64,000 nucleotides of DNA from Flavobacterium terrisoli (GTDB lineage: Bacteria > Bacteroidota > Bacteroidia > Flavobacteriales > Flavobacteriaceae), in assembly GCF_030167905.1 (NCBI RefSeq), contig NZ_JARGNA010000006.1, forward strand, positions 248,001 to 312,000, written 5' to 3'. The notes beneath the pieces are model-generated. The model worked only from the letters and a program-made list of their open reading frames with translations, ran no database searches and was not told where the DNA came from. The first letter of the stretch is position 1. Each line of letters starts with the position of its first letter. Positions 42,761 through 51,166 of this stretch are shown here, piece after piece. Made by a program: the position numbers and the translations under genes.

Positions 42761-43999
42761 TTGAATCTACTTCTAAAATCATCAACAGTTAACAAACAAA
42801 GTGCAATCAAGGTTTCCGGAAGTAAATCCGAAACCAATAGATTATTGCTGCTCCAGGCTTTGTATCCCAATCTGGTTTTGGAAAACACTTCCAATTCTAA
42901 TGATTCGGAAGTAATGTTGAAAGCGTTGACTACAGATTTGTCATCCCGAGCGCAATTGAGGGAAATAGACATTCACCATGCCGGAACTGCCATGCGTTTC
43001 CTGACCGCTTATTTTGCCATTCAGGAAAACCGTGAAGTGGTTCTGACCGGTTCAAGCCGAATGAAAGAACGGCCAATCCAGATTTTAGTCGAAGCTTTAA
43101 AACAACTCGGTGCTGAAATCAGTTACGAAGGCATCGAAGGTTTTCCACCGATTAGAATCAAAGGAAAAAAATTAACACAAAACAAAGTTTCCCTTCCGGC
43201 GAATGTCAGCAGCCAATATATTTCGGCTTTGCTGCTTATTGCACCCAAATTGGAAAACGGAATTGAATTGACCTTAGAAGGTGAAATCACTTCAGTTCCT
43301 TACATTAAAATGACTTTGGCTTTGCTCAACGAAATTGGAGTTGAAACGTCTTTCGTTGGAAATAAAATCTCGGTAAAACCCCACTTCGTAATTCGTAATT
43401 CCAAATTCGTAATTGAAAGTGATTGGTCATCAGCTTCCTATTATTATTCGATTGTGGCATTGTCCAACATCGGAACTGAAATCACTTTATCGAGCTACAA
43501 ACAAAACAGCCTGCAGGGCGATAGCATTTTGGCAGAAATTTATAAAACGTTTGGAGTGGAAACTGTTTACGAAAACAATGTAATTCATTTGCGTAAAAAA
43601 GAAAACAGCCTTCTGTCTTCAGCGTCCTTCAATCTGAATAATTCTCCCGATATCGCACAAACCATAGCCGTGACTTGTTTTGGTCTAGGCATTGGTTGTC
43701 ATTTGACCGGTTTGCATACGCTGAAAATCAAAGAAACTGATAGACTGGAAGCTTTGGAAATGGAACTGGCAAAATTGGGCGCAACGGTGTCAGTAACTCA
43801 AGACAGCCTGACTTTGAAACCATCATCGGCCATTAATGAAAAGATAACCATCAAAACCTATCAGGATCACCGAATGGCGATGGCTTTTGCGCCTTTGGCA
43901 CTCAAAGTTCCGATAATGATTGAGGATGCCGAAGTGGTTTCGAAATCGTATCCGACGTTTTGGGAAGATTTGAAAAATATCGGTTTCCAAATTTCATAG
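42761..43999 (+). CDS. aroA: 3-phosphoshikimate 1-carboxyvinyltransferase (EPSP synthase)
   Basis: 412 residues. It adds enolpyruvate to shikimate-3-phosphate. Motifs: SGSKSETNRLLLL, HHAGTAMRFLTAYFA, LPANVSSQYISALLL, ESDWSSASYYYSI, KETDRLEAL and DHRMAMAFAPLA. The start is TTG at 42761, two bases after the mazG-like stop; no ATG precedes the first motif. Two short stretches look like captured intergenic repeats: SSRAQLREIDI, encoded by GTCATCCCGAGCGCAATTG plus AGGGA (42940-42963), and HFVIRNSKFVIE, encoded by repeated TTCGTAATT words (43385-43415). Confidence 0.93.
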   Translation: MNLLLKSSTVNKQSAIKVSGSKSETNRLLLLQALYPNLVLENTSNSNDSEVMLKALTTDLSSRAQLREIDIHHAGTAMRFLTAYFAIQENREVVLTGSSRMKERPIQILVEALKQLGAEISYEGIEGFPPIRIKGKKLTQNKVSLPANVSSQYISALLLIAPKLENGIELTLEGEITSVPYIKMTLALLNEIGVETSFVGNKISVKPHFVIRNSKFVIESDWSSASYYYSIVALSNIGTEITLSSYKQNSLQGDSILAEIYKTFGVETVYENNVIHLRKKENSLLSSASFNLNNSPDIAQTIAVTCFGLGIGCHLTGLHTLKIKETDRLEALEMELAKLGATVSVTQDSLTLKPSSAINEKITIKTYQDHRMAMAFAPLALKVPIMIEDAEVVSKSYPTFWEDLKNIGFQIS

Positions 44000-44051
44000 A
44001 CCAATTAAATCAGTACCTAAGAACCTTTTACAAAAATAAACACCAAAACAC

Positions 44052-44083
44052 TTGACAACGCCTGTCTCACGATAGTATATTTG
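44052..44083 (+). promoter_or_regulatory. queA promoter
   Basis: TTG (in TTGACA, 44052-44054), 21-base spacer, perfect TATATTTG at 44076-44083. The clearest promoter in the window. Confidence 0.75.
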
Positions 44084-44103
44084 CACGCAGTTAAAATTAT
44101 GGT

Positions 44104-44137
44104 AACTCATAACTCATAACTTATAACTTATAACTCT
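44104..44137 (+). repeat. heptanucleotide tandem repeat in the queA leader
   Basis: AACTCAT, AACTCAT, AACTTAT, AACTTAT, AACTC: 4.7 tandem copies of AACTYAT between the promoter and the ATG. Confidence 0.75.
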
Positions 44138-44143
44138 ATTTAG

Positions 44144-45193
44144 ATGAAATTATCTCATTTTCAATTCAATTTACCAACCGAATTACTAGCTGAATTTCCT
44201 GTAGAAAACCGTGACGAATCAAGATTGATGGTCGTTAACAGAAAAACCAAAACCATTGAACACAAATTATTCAAAGACATTATCGATTATTTCGACGATG
44301 GCGATGTAATGATTTTGAACAATACCAAGGTTTTCCCGGCACGTATGTATGGAAACAAAGAAAAAACCGGAGCGCGTATCGAAGTTTTCTTATTAAGAGA
44401 ACTTAATGCAGAACAACGTCTTTGGGATGTGTTGGTTGATCCGGCGCGTAAAATCAGAATTGGAAACAAATTATATTTCGGAGAAGACGATTCGTTAGTC
44501 GCTGAGGTAATTGACAACACGACTTCCCGTGGAAGAACCTTGCGTTTTCTTTATGACGGTTCGTACTCTGAATTCAGAAAAAAATTAACCGAACTGGGAG
44601 AAACGCCAATCCCAAAATACATCAACCGTGAAGTAAACGAAGAAGATGCAGAGCGTTACCAAACGATTTATGCCAAAGAAGAAGGTGCTGTCGCAGCGCC
44701 AACTGCCGGTTTGCACTTCTCAAAACATTTGTTGAAAAGATTGGAAATCAAAGGGATCGACTTTGCTGAGGTGACCTTACATGTTGGTTTGGGAACTTTC
44801 AACCCGGTTGAGGTGGAAGATTTGTCCAAACACAAAATGGATTCCGAAGAGTTAATCATCACTCAGGAAGCCTGTGACATCGTGAATCAGGCAAAAGAGA
44901 AAAAGAAAAAAATCTGTTGTATCGGAACCACATCGATGAGAGCCATCGAAAGTTCAGTTTCTTCAGCAAGAACCTTAAATCCTTATACCGGCTGGACGAA
45001 TAAATTCATTTTTCCACCTTACGATTTCAGTATCGCCGATTGTATGGTAACCAATTTCCATACGCCAAAATCAACTCTGTTGATGATGGTTTCTGCTTTC
45101 TGTGGTCACGATTTGATGAAAAAAGCTTACGAAGAAGCGATTAAAGAAAAATACCGTTTCTATTCTTACGGAGACGCGATGTTGATTCTTTAA
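44144..45193 (+). CDS. queA: tRNA preQ1(34) S-adenosylmethionine ribosyltransferase-isomerase
   Basis: 349 residues, full length. It builds epoxyqueuosine on tRNA using the ribosyl part of SAM. Motifs [29 protein letters not shown] (here [15 protein letters not shown]), [21 protein letters not shown] and [16 protein letters not shown] are all present. It has its own promoter and terminator. Confidence 0.96.
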   Translation: MKLSHFQFNLPTELLAEFPVENRDESRLMVVNRKTKTIEHKLFKDIIDYFDDGDVMILNNTKVFPARMYGNKEKTGARIEVFLLRELNAEQRLWDVLVDPARKIRIGNKLYFGEDDSLVAEVIDNTTSRGRTLRFLYDGSYSEFRKKLTELGETPIPKYINREVNEEDAERYQTIYAKEEGAVAAPTAGLHFSKHLLKRLEIKGIDFAEVTLHVGLGTFNPVEVEDLSKHKMDSEELIITQEACDIVNQAKEKKKKICCIGTTSMRAIESSVSSARTLNPYTGWTNKFIFPPYDFSIADCMVTNFHTPKSTLLMMVSAFCGHDLMKKAYEEAIKEKYRFYSYGDAMLIL

Positions 45194-45214
45194 TCAGAAC
45201 TTCAAATGATATAT

Positions 45215-45246
45215 AAATCCCGACAGTAATGTTGGGATTTTTTTTG
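45215..45246 (+). terminator. queA terminator
   Basis: AAATCCCGAC / GTTGGGATTT stem (one G-U), loop AGTAAT, then T run, 21 bases after the stop. Confidence 0.88.
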
Positions 45247-45254
45247 GAGCATTT

Positions 45255-45298
45255 TCCTGCTGTCCGCTTTACTTCGGTATCGCTTCCATCAGGGCTAA
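45255..45298 (+). repeat. repeat family 1 copy
   Basis: CCTGCTGTCCGC, middle with ACTTCGGT, CTTCCATCAGGGCTAA. Almost the same as the minus-strand copy at 28668-28712. Confidence 0.6.
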
Positions 45299-45322
45299 AT
45301 GAAATCTTTAGGATTAAAACTT

Positions 45323-45360
45323 TGACCCGAGCCTGAAGGGCGAACTGAACGAAGTTAAAC
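45323..45360 (+). repeat. repeat family 2 copy
   Basis: GACCCGAGCCTGAAGGGCGA followed by ACTGAACGAAGTTAAA. Conserved flanks, stem changed to GCC/GGC. It is followed to 45400 by short irregular ACTTTG-CCACTTTG repeats before kynU. Confidence 0.55.
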
Positions 45361-45427
45361 TTTGCCACTTTGAAACTTTGCTACTTTGCCACTTTTCAAT
45401 ACTTTTACGCCTCAAACATAACTAAGC

Positions 45428-46708
45428 ATGACTTTTAAAAATACCCGCGAATTTGCACAACAATTGGATTCGCAAGATGAATTACAACACTACAGAAACG
45501 AGTTTATTTTCCCGCAGCACAATGGTAAAAATGTGATTTATTTCACCGGAAATTCTTTGGGCTTACAACCCAAACGCACCAAGCAATATGTAGATGAGGT
45601 GATGAACGACTGGGGCAATTTAGCCGTGGAAGGACATTTTTACTCCGAAAAACCCTGGTGGGATTACCACGAAAGATTCGCTGCTCCGTTGAGCGGAATC
45701 GTAGGGGCCAATCCATCCGAAATTACGGTGATGAATACATTAACGGTGAATTTACACTTGTTGATGGTGTCGTTTTACAAACCAACAGCAACGCGTTACA
45801 AAATCATTTGCGAAGAAAAAGCGTTTCCATCTGACCAGTACATGTTCCAAAGTCAGGTGAATTATAGAGGTTACAAAACCGAAGATGCCATAGTCGAAAT
45901 CAAAAGAAGGGAAGGCGAACACAACATCCGTCTGGAAGATGTTTTGGCCAAGATTGAAGAAGTAGGCAATGAGTTGGCTTTGGTTTTAATCGGAGGCGTA
46001 AATTATTATACCGGTCAGGTTTTTGATATGAAAACCATTACAGAAGCCGGTCACAAAGCCGGTGCGATTGTTGGCTTTGATTTGGCCCATGCCGCTGGAA
46101 ACATTGAATTGCAATTGCACGATTGGAATGTCGATTTTGCTGCCTGGTGTAGTTATAAATACATGAATTCGGGACCGGGAAATGCATCGGGTTGTTTTAT
46201 TCATGAAAAACATCATACAGATAAAACCTTAGCGCGTTTCGGCGGTTGGTGGGGACATAATAAAGAACGCCGATTTAAAATGGAACCGGAATATGACCCG
46301 ATTGTGGGAGCCAATGGCTGGCAGGTTAGTAATTTGCCGATATTGTCTTTAGCGCCTTATTTAGCTTCAGCCGAAATGTTTGCTGAAGTTGGGATGCAAA
46401 AACTAATCAAAAAGCGCAACCAGTTAACAGCCTATTTGGAATTTATCCTTCACGAAATTGACAACGAAATAGACGGAACCGAGTTTGAAATCATCACTCC
46501 TGCGAATCAGGAAGAAAGAGCGTGTCAGCTTTCGGTTTTTCTTCACGGGCAAGGCCGAAGCTTGTTCGATTATCTGATGAAGAACGGCGTGATTACCGAT
46601 TGGCGTGAACCAAACGTTATTCGATTGGCACCCGCACCTTTTTATTGTTCGTATGAAGATATGTATGAATTCGGACAAATTCTAAAGCAGGGAATTTTAA
46701 ATAAATAA
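45428..46708 (+). CDS. kynU: kynureninase
   Basis: 426 residues, PLP enzyme that cleaves kynurenine or 3-hydroxykynurenine to (hydroxy)anthranilate and alanine. FTGNSLGLQPK at the start, the Asp of GFDLAHAAGN, and the Schiff-base Lys in WCSYKYMNSGPGNASGCF are typical. The partner enzyme kynurenine monooxygenase is 7 kb downstream (53697). Possible roles are tryptophan catabolism or NAD synthesis; the remaining steps are not in the window. Confidence 0.95.
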   Translation: MTFKNTREFAQQLDSQDELQHYRNEFIFPQHNGKNVIYFTGNSLGLQPKRTKQYVDEVMNDWGNLAVEGHFYSEKPWWDYHERFAAPLSGIVGANPSEITVMNTLTVNLHLLMVSFYKPTATRYKIICEEKAFPSDQYMFQSQVNYRGYKTEDAIVEIKRREGEHNIRLEDVLAKIEEVGNELALVLIGGVNYYTGQVFDMKTITEAGHKAGAIVGFDLAHAAGNIELQLHDWNVDFAAWCSYKYMNSGPGNASGCFIHEKHHTDKTLARFGGWWGHNKERRFKMEPEYDPIVGANGWQVSNLPILSLAPYLASAEMFAEVGMQKLIKKRNQLTAYLEFILHEIDNEIDGTEFEIITPANQEERACQLSVFLHGQGRSLFDYLMKNGVITDWREPNVIRLAPAPFYCSYEDMYEFGQILKQGILNK

Positions 46709-46737
46709 AAAAGGGTTGTCATTTGACAACCCTTTTC
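46708..46737 (+). terminator. kynU terminator
   Basis: AAAAGGGTTGTC / GACAACCCTTTT stem with a short ATTT loop, beginning at the kynU stop codon. Confidence 0.85.
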
Positions 46738-46825
46738 AGTTAAATTTTATTTATTCACCAGCTGATTTCCGTCTGTTATAAAGGAATGATGAGTAGTAGA
46801 TGAGTAGCATTTTGATTAAATATAA

Positions 46826-46856
46826 TTGGTTTTATAAAAAACAATTCGTTGATTTG
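46826..46856 (+). promoter_or_regulatory. promoter of the secreted metallopeptidase gene
   Basis: TTG at 46826-46828, 20-base spacer, TTGATTTG at 46849-46856 (one mismatch to TAnnTTTG), 41 bases before the ATG. Confidence 0.55.
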
Positions 46857-46897
46857 TAATTAATTATTAATTATACCACAAACTAAAAAAATTAAGA

Positions 46898-48961
46898 ATG
46901 AAAACAAAACTACACTTTGCAGTATTTGCTTTTTTTGCCTTTCTGGGGATAAGCAATGCACAAGTTTCAGTAAAAGAAGCAGAAGCCAGACAATGGATAA
47001 AAGCGAACGAAAGCAGTCTGCAAATAAACCCTGATGATACTTTTTCTCTAAGATTTGTCAGAAAAACTGAAGCCGGAGAAACACTTCGATTTCAACAATT
47101 GAAAAATGGCGTGCCTGTTTTTGATTCAGAGATATTGGTGCATTTTGATCCTTATGGAGAAGTGTCCAGCACTGCATCGTCTTATAATACTGAAGCAGCT
47201 AGTATTATTACAACACCTGCCATTTCAAAAGAAAACGCCATTGCAATTTCCAATCAGGCATTAGAAGTGTCAAATGATATTACTTTTCAGGAAAGCAAAT
47301 TGTTTGTATACACTAAATTGGGAGGAACCAAATTGGTTTACAGAGTATTGACAGATTCATTTTCAAAGACCGGAAGCTGGGAAACTATTGTTGATGCCCA
47401 AACTGGTGCAGTTCTAAGCACAAAAGATATTGCTTACTACTATGGAAAACACAAAAAAGAAAAAAAAGAAAATAAAAGCAATCCACCGGTTGCGATGGCT
47501 CCTTTAGCTTATGTTTCAGGAAGCGGAATGGTTTTCACTCCGGATCCGCTTGGTCCTACTGGTGCAATATATGGAGCAACTGGTTTTTCTGATTCCAGTG
47601 ATGCTGCGTCAACTCAAATGAATAATGCAAGAGTTACGGTTACCTTACCTGAAATTGATTTAACTGCTGGAGTTTACAAATTAAAAAGTGCTTATGCCGA
47701 AATTAAGGAATTAGGAGCGCCTTCCAAAGGACTATTTACGCAAGCAACTTCAACCTTTAATTTCACCAGATCGGAAGATGGTTTTGAAGCGGTTAATGCT
47801 TTTTACCATATTGACAATAGTTTGCGATATATCAATCAAACTTTAGGCATTCCATGCGTTCCTTATCAGGCAGCTAATGCCGGAGCAGTGCATTTTGACC
47901 CTCACGCAGAAAGTGGCGCAGACAATTCACACTATTCAAATGGACAGTTGCATTTTGGTGAAGGCGGCGTTGATGATGCGGAAGATGCCGACGTGGTTTT
48001 ACACGAATTAGGACACGGAATCCACGATTGGATTACTGGTGGAGGTCTTTCTCAGGTAAATGGATTGAGCGAAGGTTCAGGAGATTATTGGGCGGTTTCT
48101 TATAGCAGAAGTTTAAACCAATGGCTGTCAAGTACACCTCAATACAATTGGGTATTTAGCTGGGACGGTCACAATGCTTTTTGGGCCGGAAGAACTACAG
48201 ACTACGGGGCGACTTATCCTGGAGGTTTAACAGGTCAAATCCATACAGATGGTCAAATTTGGGGTACGGCGCTAATGAAAATTTGGGATGCTATCGGAAG
48301 ACAAAAAACAGACAAGGCTTTCCTTAATGGTTTGGATTTAACGACAAGTACTACCAATCAGCAAAATGCTGCCATTGCAGTAAGAACTGCGGCGATGAAT
48401 ATGAATTACCCATGTGCTGATATCATGGTTATAACGGAAAAATTTGAGGAAGCAGGTTATACAATGCCGTCAATCACTTTCAGAATGAATCCTATTGCCA
48501 ACCAAACGGTTCAGGCTGGCCCTACAAATACTTTCACATTAACAAGTTTTGCGGCTCTAGCCAATCCAATCACCAATAATTGTGATGCAGGTTTGACTCA
48601 AACGCCGGTTGTTGGAACCGTATTGGCACCTGGCGACCATACCATTACAATGGTGGCTACCAGCGGTGCTTCAACCATTACAAGAACATTTACACTGACC
48701 GTTTTACCATACTTAGGAGTAGAGAATAATGTTAGAAATAACTTTATCATGTATCCAAATCCTGCTTCAAATCAAATCACAGTAAAAGGAGAATTTGATA
48801 CTAACGAAAGTGTAACTATCTACAACATGTTAGGACAGGAGGTTATGAACAAAGCGATTACTTCAAATGAGCAAAGCATAGATGTTTCTAAATTGGCTTC
48901 AGGAGTTTACACCGTATCATTTAATACGGCTAAAGTATCCCGCAAGTTTATCAAAAACTAA
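46898..48961 (+). CDS. secreted zinc metallopeptidase (M36/M4-like) with T9SS sorting domain
   Basis: 687 residues: signal peptide (ending near SNAQ), an FTP/PepSY-like propeptide (about 30-180), the catalytic domain with HELGH (His369-Glu370, His373) followed by HDWITGGGLSQVNGLSEGSGDYWA, in which the EGSGD Glu is the likely third zinc ligand, a beta domain (about 530-605) and a C-terminal type A T9SS sorting domain (about 611-687; YPNPASNQITVKG, YNMLGQEV, LASGVYTVSF, RKFIKN). It is therefore exported to the periplasm by Sec and then to the surface or medium by T9SS. I place it nearest M36 fungalysin-like peptidases; M4 is the alternative. Confidence 0.87.
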   Translation: MKTKLHFAVFAFFAFLGISNAQVSVKEAEARQWIKANESSLQINPDDTFSLRFVRKTEAGETLRFQQLKNGVPVFDSEILVHFDPYGEVSSTASSYNTEAASIITTPAISKENAIAISNQALEVSNDITFQESKLFVYTKLGGTKLVYRVLTDSFSKTGSWETIVDAQTGAVLSTKDIAYYYGKHKKEKKENKSNPPVAMAPLAYVSGSGMVFTPDPLGPTGAIYGATGFSDSSDAASTQMNNARVTVTLPEIDLTAGVYKLKSAYAEIKELGAPSKGLFTQATSTFNFTRSEDGFEAVNAFYHIDNSLRYINQTLGIPCVPYQAANAGAVHFDPHAESGADNSHYSNGQLHFGEGGVDDAEDADVVLHELGHGIHDWITGGGLSQVNGLSEGSGDYWAVSYSRSLNQWLSSTPQYNWVFSWDGHNAFWAGRTTDYGATYPGGLTGQIHTDGQIWGTALMKIWDAIGRQKTDKAFLNGLDLTTSTTNQQNAAIAVRTAAMNMNYPCADIMVITEKFEEAGYTMPSITFRMNPIANQTVQAGPTNTFTLTSFAALANPITNNCDAGLTQTPVVGTVLAPGDHTITMVATSGASTITRTFTLTVLPYLGVENNVRNNFIMYPNPASNQITVKGEFDTNESVTIYNMLGQEVMNKAITSNEQSIDVSKLASGVYTVSFNTAKVSRKFIKN

Positions 48962-48984
48962 AAAATATAACTCTAAAATACTTG

Positions 48985-49016
48985 AAACCACAATGAGCAA
49001 TCATTGTGGTTTTTTT
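48985..49016 (+). terminator. terminator after the metallopeptidase gene
   Basis: Perfect 12-bp stem AAACCACAATGA / TCATTGTGGTTT with loop GCAA and a T run. Confidence 0.9.
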
Positions 49017-49050
49017 ATTTCGGTATATCAAAAAAAACTCAGAACCTTAG

Positions 49051-49058
49051 TACCTTTG
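49051..49058 (+). promoter_or_regulatory. -7 promoter element of the ureohydrolase gene
   Basis: Perfect TACCTTTG, 24 bases before the ATG at 49082; no TTG partner found. Confidence 0.45.
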
Positions 49059-49081
49059 CACTTTACAAACTTTCAAATAAA

Positions 49082-50170
49082 ATGACCAAACAACAAATCA
49101 TTGACAATTTTGATCCAAGCCAACCGGGTTTAGCAGATGCCACGGTTTTTGGATTGCCTTTTTCAGCCGATCAGAGTGAAATTATTATCATTCCAGTGCC
49201 ATGGGAAGTGACCGTGAGTTATGGAGCCGGAGCCTCTGAAGGACCGGAAGCAGTGCTTGATGCCTCATTTCAGGTAGATTTGAACCATCAGGATTTTCCC
49301 GAATTATGGAAACTGGGAATTTATTTAGAGGATGCACCAGCCCATTGGAAGAAAAATTCAGATCAATATAAAGAATTGGCCCAACCGATAATCGAGTTAC
49401 TGGAAAGCGGAGAAGCAGTAGAAAATTATCCGGCTTTGCAATCGGATTTGGATAAAATCAATAAGGTTTGCCGTGATTTGCATACCGAAGTCAAAGACAA
49501 AGTATTGCATTGGATAAAACAAGGTAAAAAAGTAGCGTTATTGGGTGGAGATCATTCTACCCCATTAGGCTATTACGAAGCGTTGGCAAGCATCCATGAC
49601 AACTTCGGGATTTTGCATCTGGATGCACATATGGATTTGAGAATTGCCTATGAAGGCTTTACTTTTTCACATGCCTCAATTATGTACAACGCTTTGCAAA
49701 TTCCTCAGATTTCTAAATTGGTACAAGTCGGAATCCGCGATTTCTGTGAACAGGAAGTCGATGTGGTAAAACAATCCAAAGGCAGAGTCTTAATCAATAC
49801 AGATGCCGATTTGAAAGCAGAAACCTTTGAAGGCAAAACCTGGGCAGCACAATGTGATGCCATTATCGCAAGTTTGCCTCAAAAAGTATGCATCAGTTTT
49901 GATATCGATGGCATGTATCCTTGGTATTGCCCCAATACAGGAACTCCGGTTCCGGGTGGATTTTCTTTTGAACAAGCGACTTATCTGTTTAACAAATTGG
50001 CTGAAAGCGGAAAAGAAATCATCGGATTTGATTTAGTCGAAGTGGCTCCGGGAGAGACCGATGATTGGGATGGGAATGTTGGCGCCAGAATGTTATTCCA
50101 TATGTGTGGTGTTTTGGCCAAAAATAATGGACTTAACGTTGGCCAGAAAATCAATTTTCAAAGACAGTAA
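49082..50170 (+). CDS. arginase/agmatinase family ureohydrolase
   Basis: 362 residues with the dinuclear manganese site of the ureohydrolases: GGDHSTPLG (His), LDAHMDLR (Asp-x-His-x-Asp) and SFDIDGMYP (Asp-x-Asp). The family covers arginase, agmatinase and formiminoglutamase; the variant residues around SFDIDGMYPWYCPNTGTPVPGG do not let me choose, and agmatinase family is the usual label in flavobacteria. The ATG at 49082 is chosen because the longer frame covers the terminator and promoter. Confidence 0.88.
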   Translation: MTKQQIIDNFDPSQPGLADATVFGLPFSADQSEIIIIPVPWEVTVSYGAGASEGPEAVLDASFQVDLNHQDFPELWKLGIYLEDAPAHWKKNSDQYKELAQPIIELLESGEAVENYPALQSDLDKINKVCRDLHTEVKDKVLHWIKQGKKVALLGGDHSTPLGYYEALASIHDNFGILHLDAHMDLRIAYEGFTFSHASIMYNALQIPQISKLVQVGIRDFCEQEVDVVKQSKGRVLINTDADLKAETFEGKTWAAQCDAIIASLPQKVCISFDIDGMYPWYCPNTGTPVPGGFSFEQATYLFNKLAESGKEIIGFDLVEVAPGETDDWDGNVGARMLFHMCGVLAKNNGLNVGQKINFQRQ

Positions 50171-50191
50171 AACATAACAGCCTTGATTATA

Positions 50192-50222
50192 AAACCCTTT
50201 CAGCAAAACGGAAGGGTTTTTT
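50192..50222 (+). terminator. terminator between two convergent genes
   Basis: AAAACCCTTTC / GGAAGGGTTTT stem (one G-U) with flanking A and T tracts; usable from both sides (ureohydrolase on plus, acetyltransferase on minus). Confidence 0.75.
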
Positions 50223-51054
50223 ATTTTACCAGATCGGATAATTTTTTCGGAGCGACCTCGCGATAAGCAGTCAATACAGCATCTTTAAGTAAATCGGAGT
50301 GAACACGGGTTAAATCGATAATCGTCCAGCCTTGTTTGCCCCATTTATTGGGCACGGGATAAACAATGGTTTTATCACCTAACGAAAAAACATCTTGATC
50401 CGTTTCTGATAATTTGATACAGGCTTCCTGCTTTTTTTCGTCAACAGTTACAAAAATTTTCTTGCCAACCCGAAACGAAGTTTTCTCAAAATGAGGTGCT
50501 TCGCTGGTTTCCGGAAGTGATAAAGCAAGATTTCTCAAAGTTGTTGATTTTGTTTGCCATTCATATTCTATTTCGTCATCCTGCCAATCTGCAATTTTAA
50601 CAAAGTTAAGCTTCTCCAGAAGCTTTATCGCATTTTCATTTTGCTTGGTTGTTAAGGCCCAAATCCGTTTTAGTTCAATAGTGTTTATTCCAAAGTCAAT
50701 GGCTGATTTCATCGCAGCAGTCATAAAACCTTTCCCTCTGAATTGTGGTAATAAAACACAGCCCAGTTCACCTGATTCTTGGTCAAATCCACGATAATAA
50801 CCACAAGTGCCAAGAATAGCATTGGTCGTGTTCTCTGCGATGCCCCAATGGATGGAGTTGCCGTCGGTGTAATCCTTGTTGATTTTTGATTGCATTTCGG
50901 TTGCCTGTTTCAAAGTGGCTGCCTGAATGCCATCATAAAATGAAATCTCGATAATATCTTTAATGTCCGATGGCATGATTGGCCGCAAGGTGATTTTGTC
51001 GTCGGAGATGATTGGGAAATTGTCGTATGGTGGAAGTTTCATTTTGGTTTTCAA
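50221..51054 (-). CDS. GNAT acetyltransferase fused to a MmcQ/YjbR domain
   Basis: 277 residues. Residues 1-165 are a RimJ/RimL-type GNAT acetyltransferase (ITLRPIMPSDIKDI at the start, GELGCVLLPQFRGKGFMTAA as the acetyl-CoA motif, NENAIKLLEKLNFVKI near the end). Residues 170-277 are a MmcQ/YjbR (DUF419) DNA-binding-like domain (TLRNLALSLPETSEAPHFEKTSFRV, WGKQGWTIIDL). Both usually occur as separate proteins. The substrate is unknown. Confidence 0.85.
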   Translation of the reverse strand: MKTKMKLPPYDNFPIISDDKITLRPIMPSDIKDIIEISFYDGIQAATLKQATEMQSKINKDYTDGNSIHWGIAENTTNAILGTCGYYRGFDQESGELGCVLLPQFRGKGFMTAAMKSAIDFGINTIELKRIWALTTKQNENAIKLLEKLNFVKIADWQDDEIEYEWQTKSTTLRNLALSLPETSEAPHFEKTSFRVGKKIFVTVDEKKQEACIKLSETDQDVFSLGDKTIVYPVPNKWGKQGWTIIDLTRVHSDLLKDAVLTAYREVAPKKLSDLVK

Positions 51055-51140
51055 TGACTATGACTAATCCTCAAATGTAAACAATTTTCTCCTTTTAAAC
51101 TTCTGACTTCGTCGCTCGTACTTTGTGCTTTTCAATTCCT

Positions 51141-51148
51141 TATATTTG
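51141..51148 (+). promoter_or_regulatory. -7 promoter element of the penicillin acylase family gene
   Basis: Perfect TATATTTG, 19 bases before the ATG at 51167; the nearest TTG (51123) is only 15 bases away, shorter than usual. Confidence 0.45.
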
Positions 51149-51166
51149 TTATTCAATCCCTATTCT

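Noticed and set aside
49004..49081. N-terminal extension of the ureohydrolase
   Set aside because: The added codons cover the preceding terminator T run and a -7 promoter box and show no homologous character.
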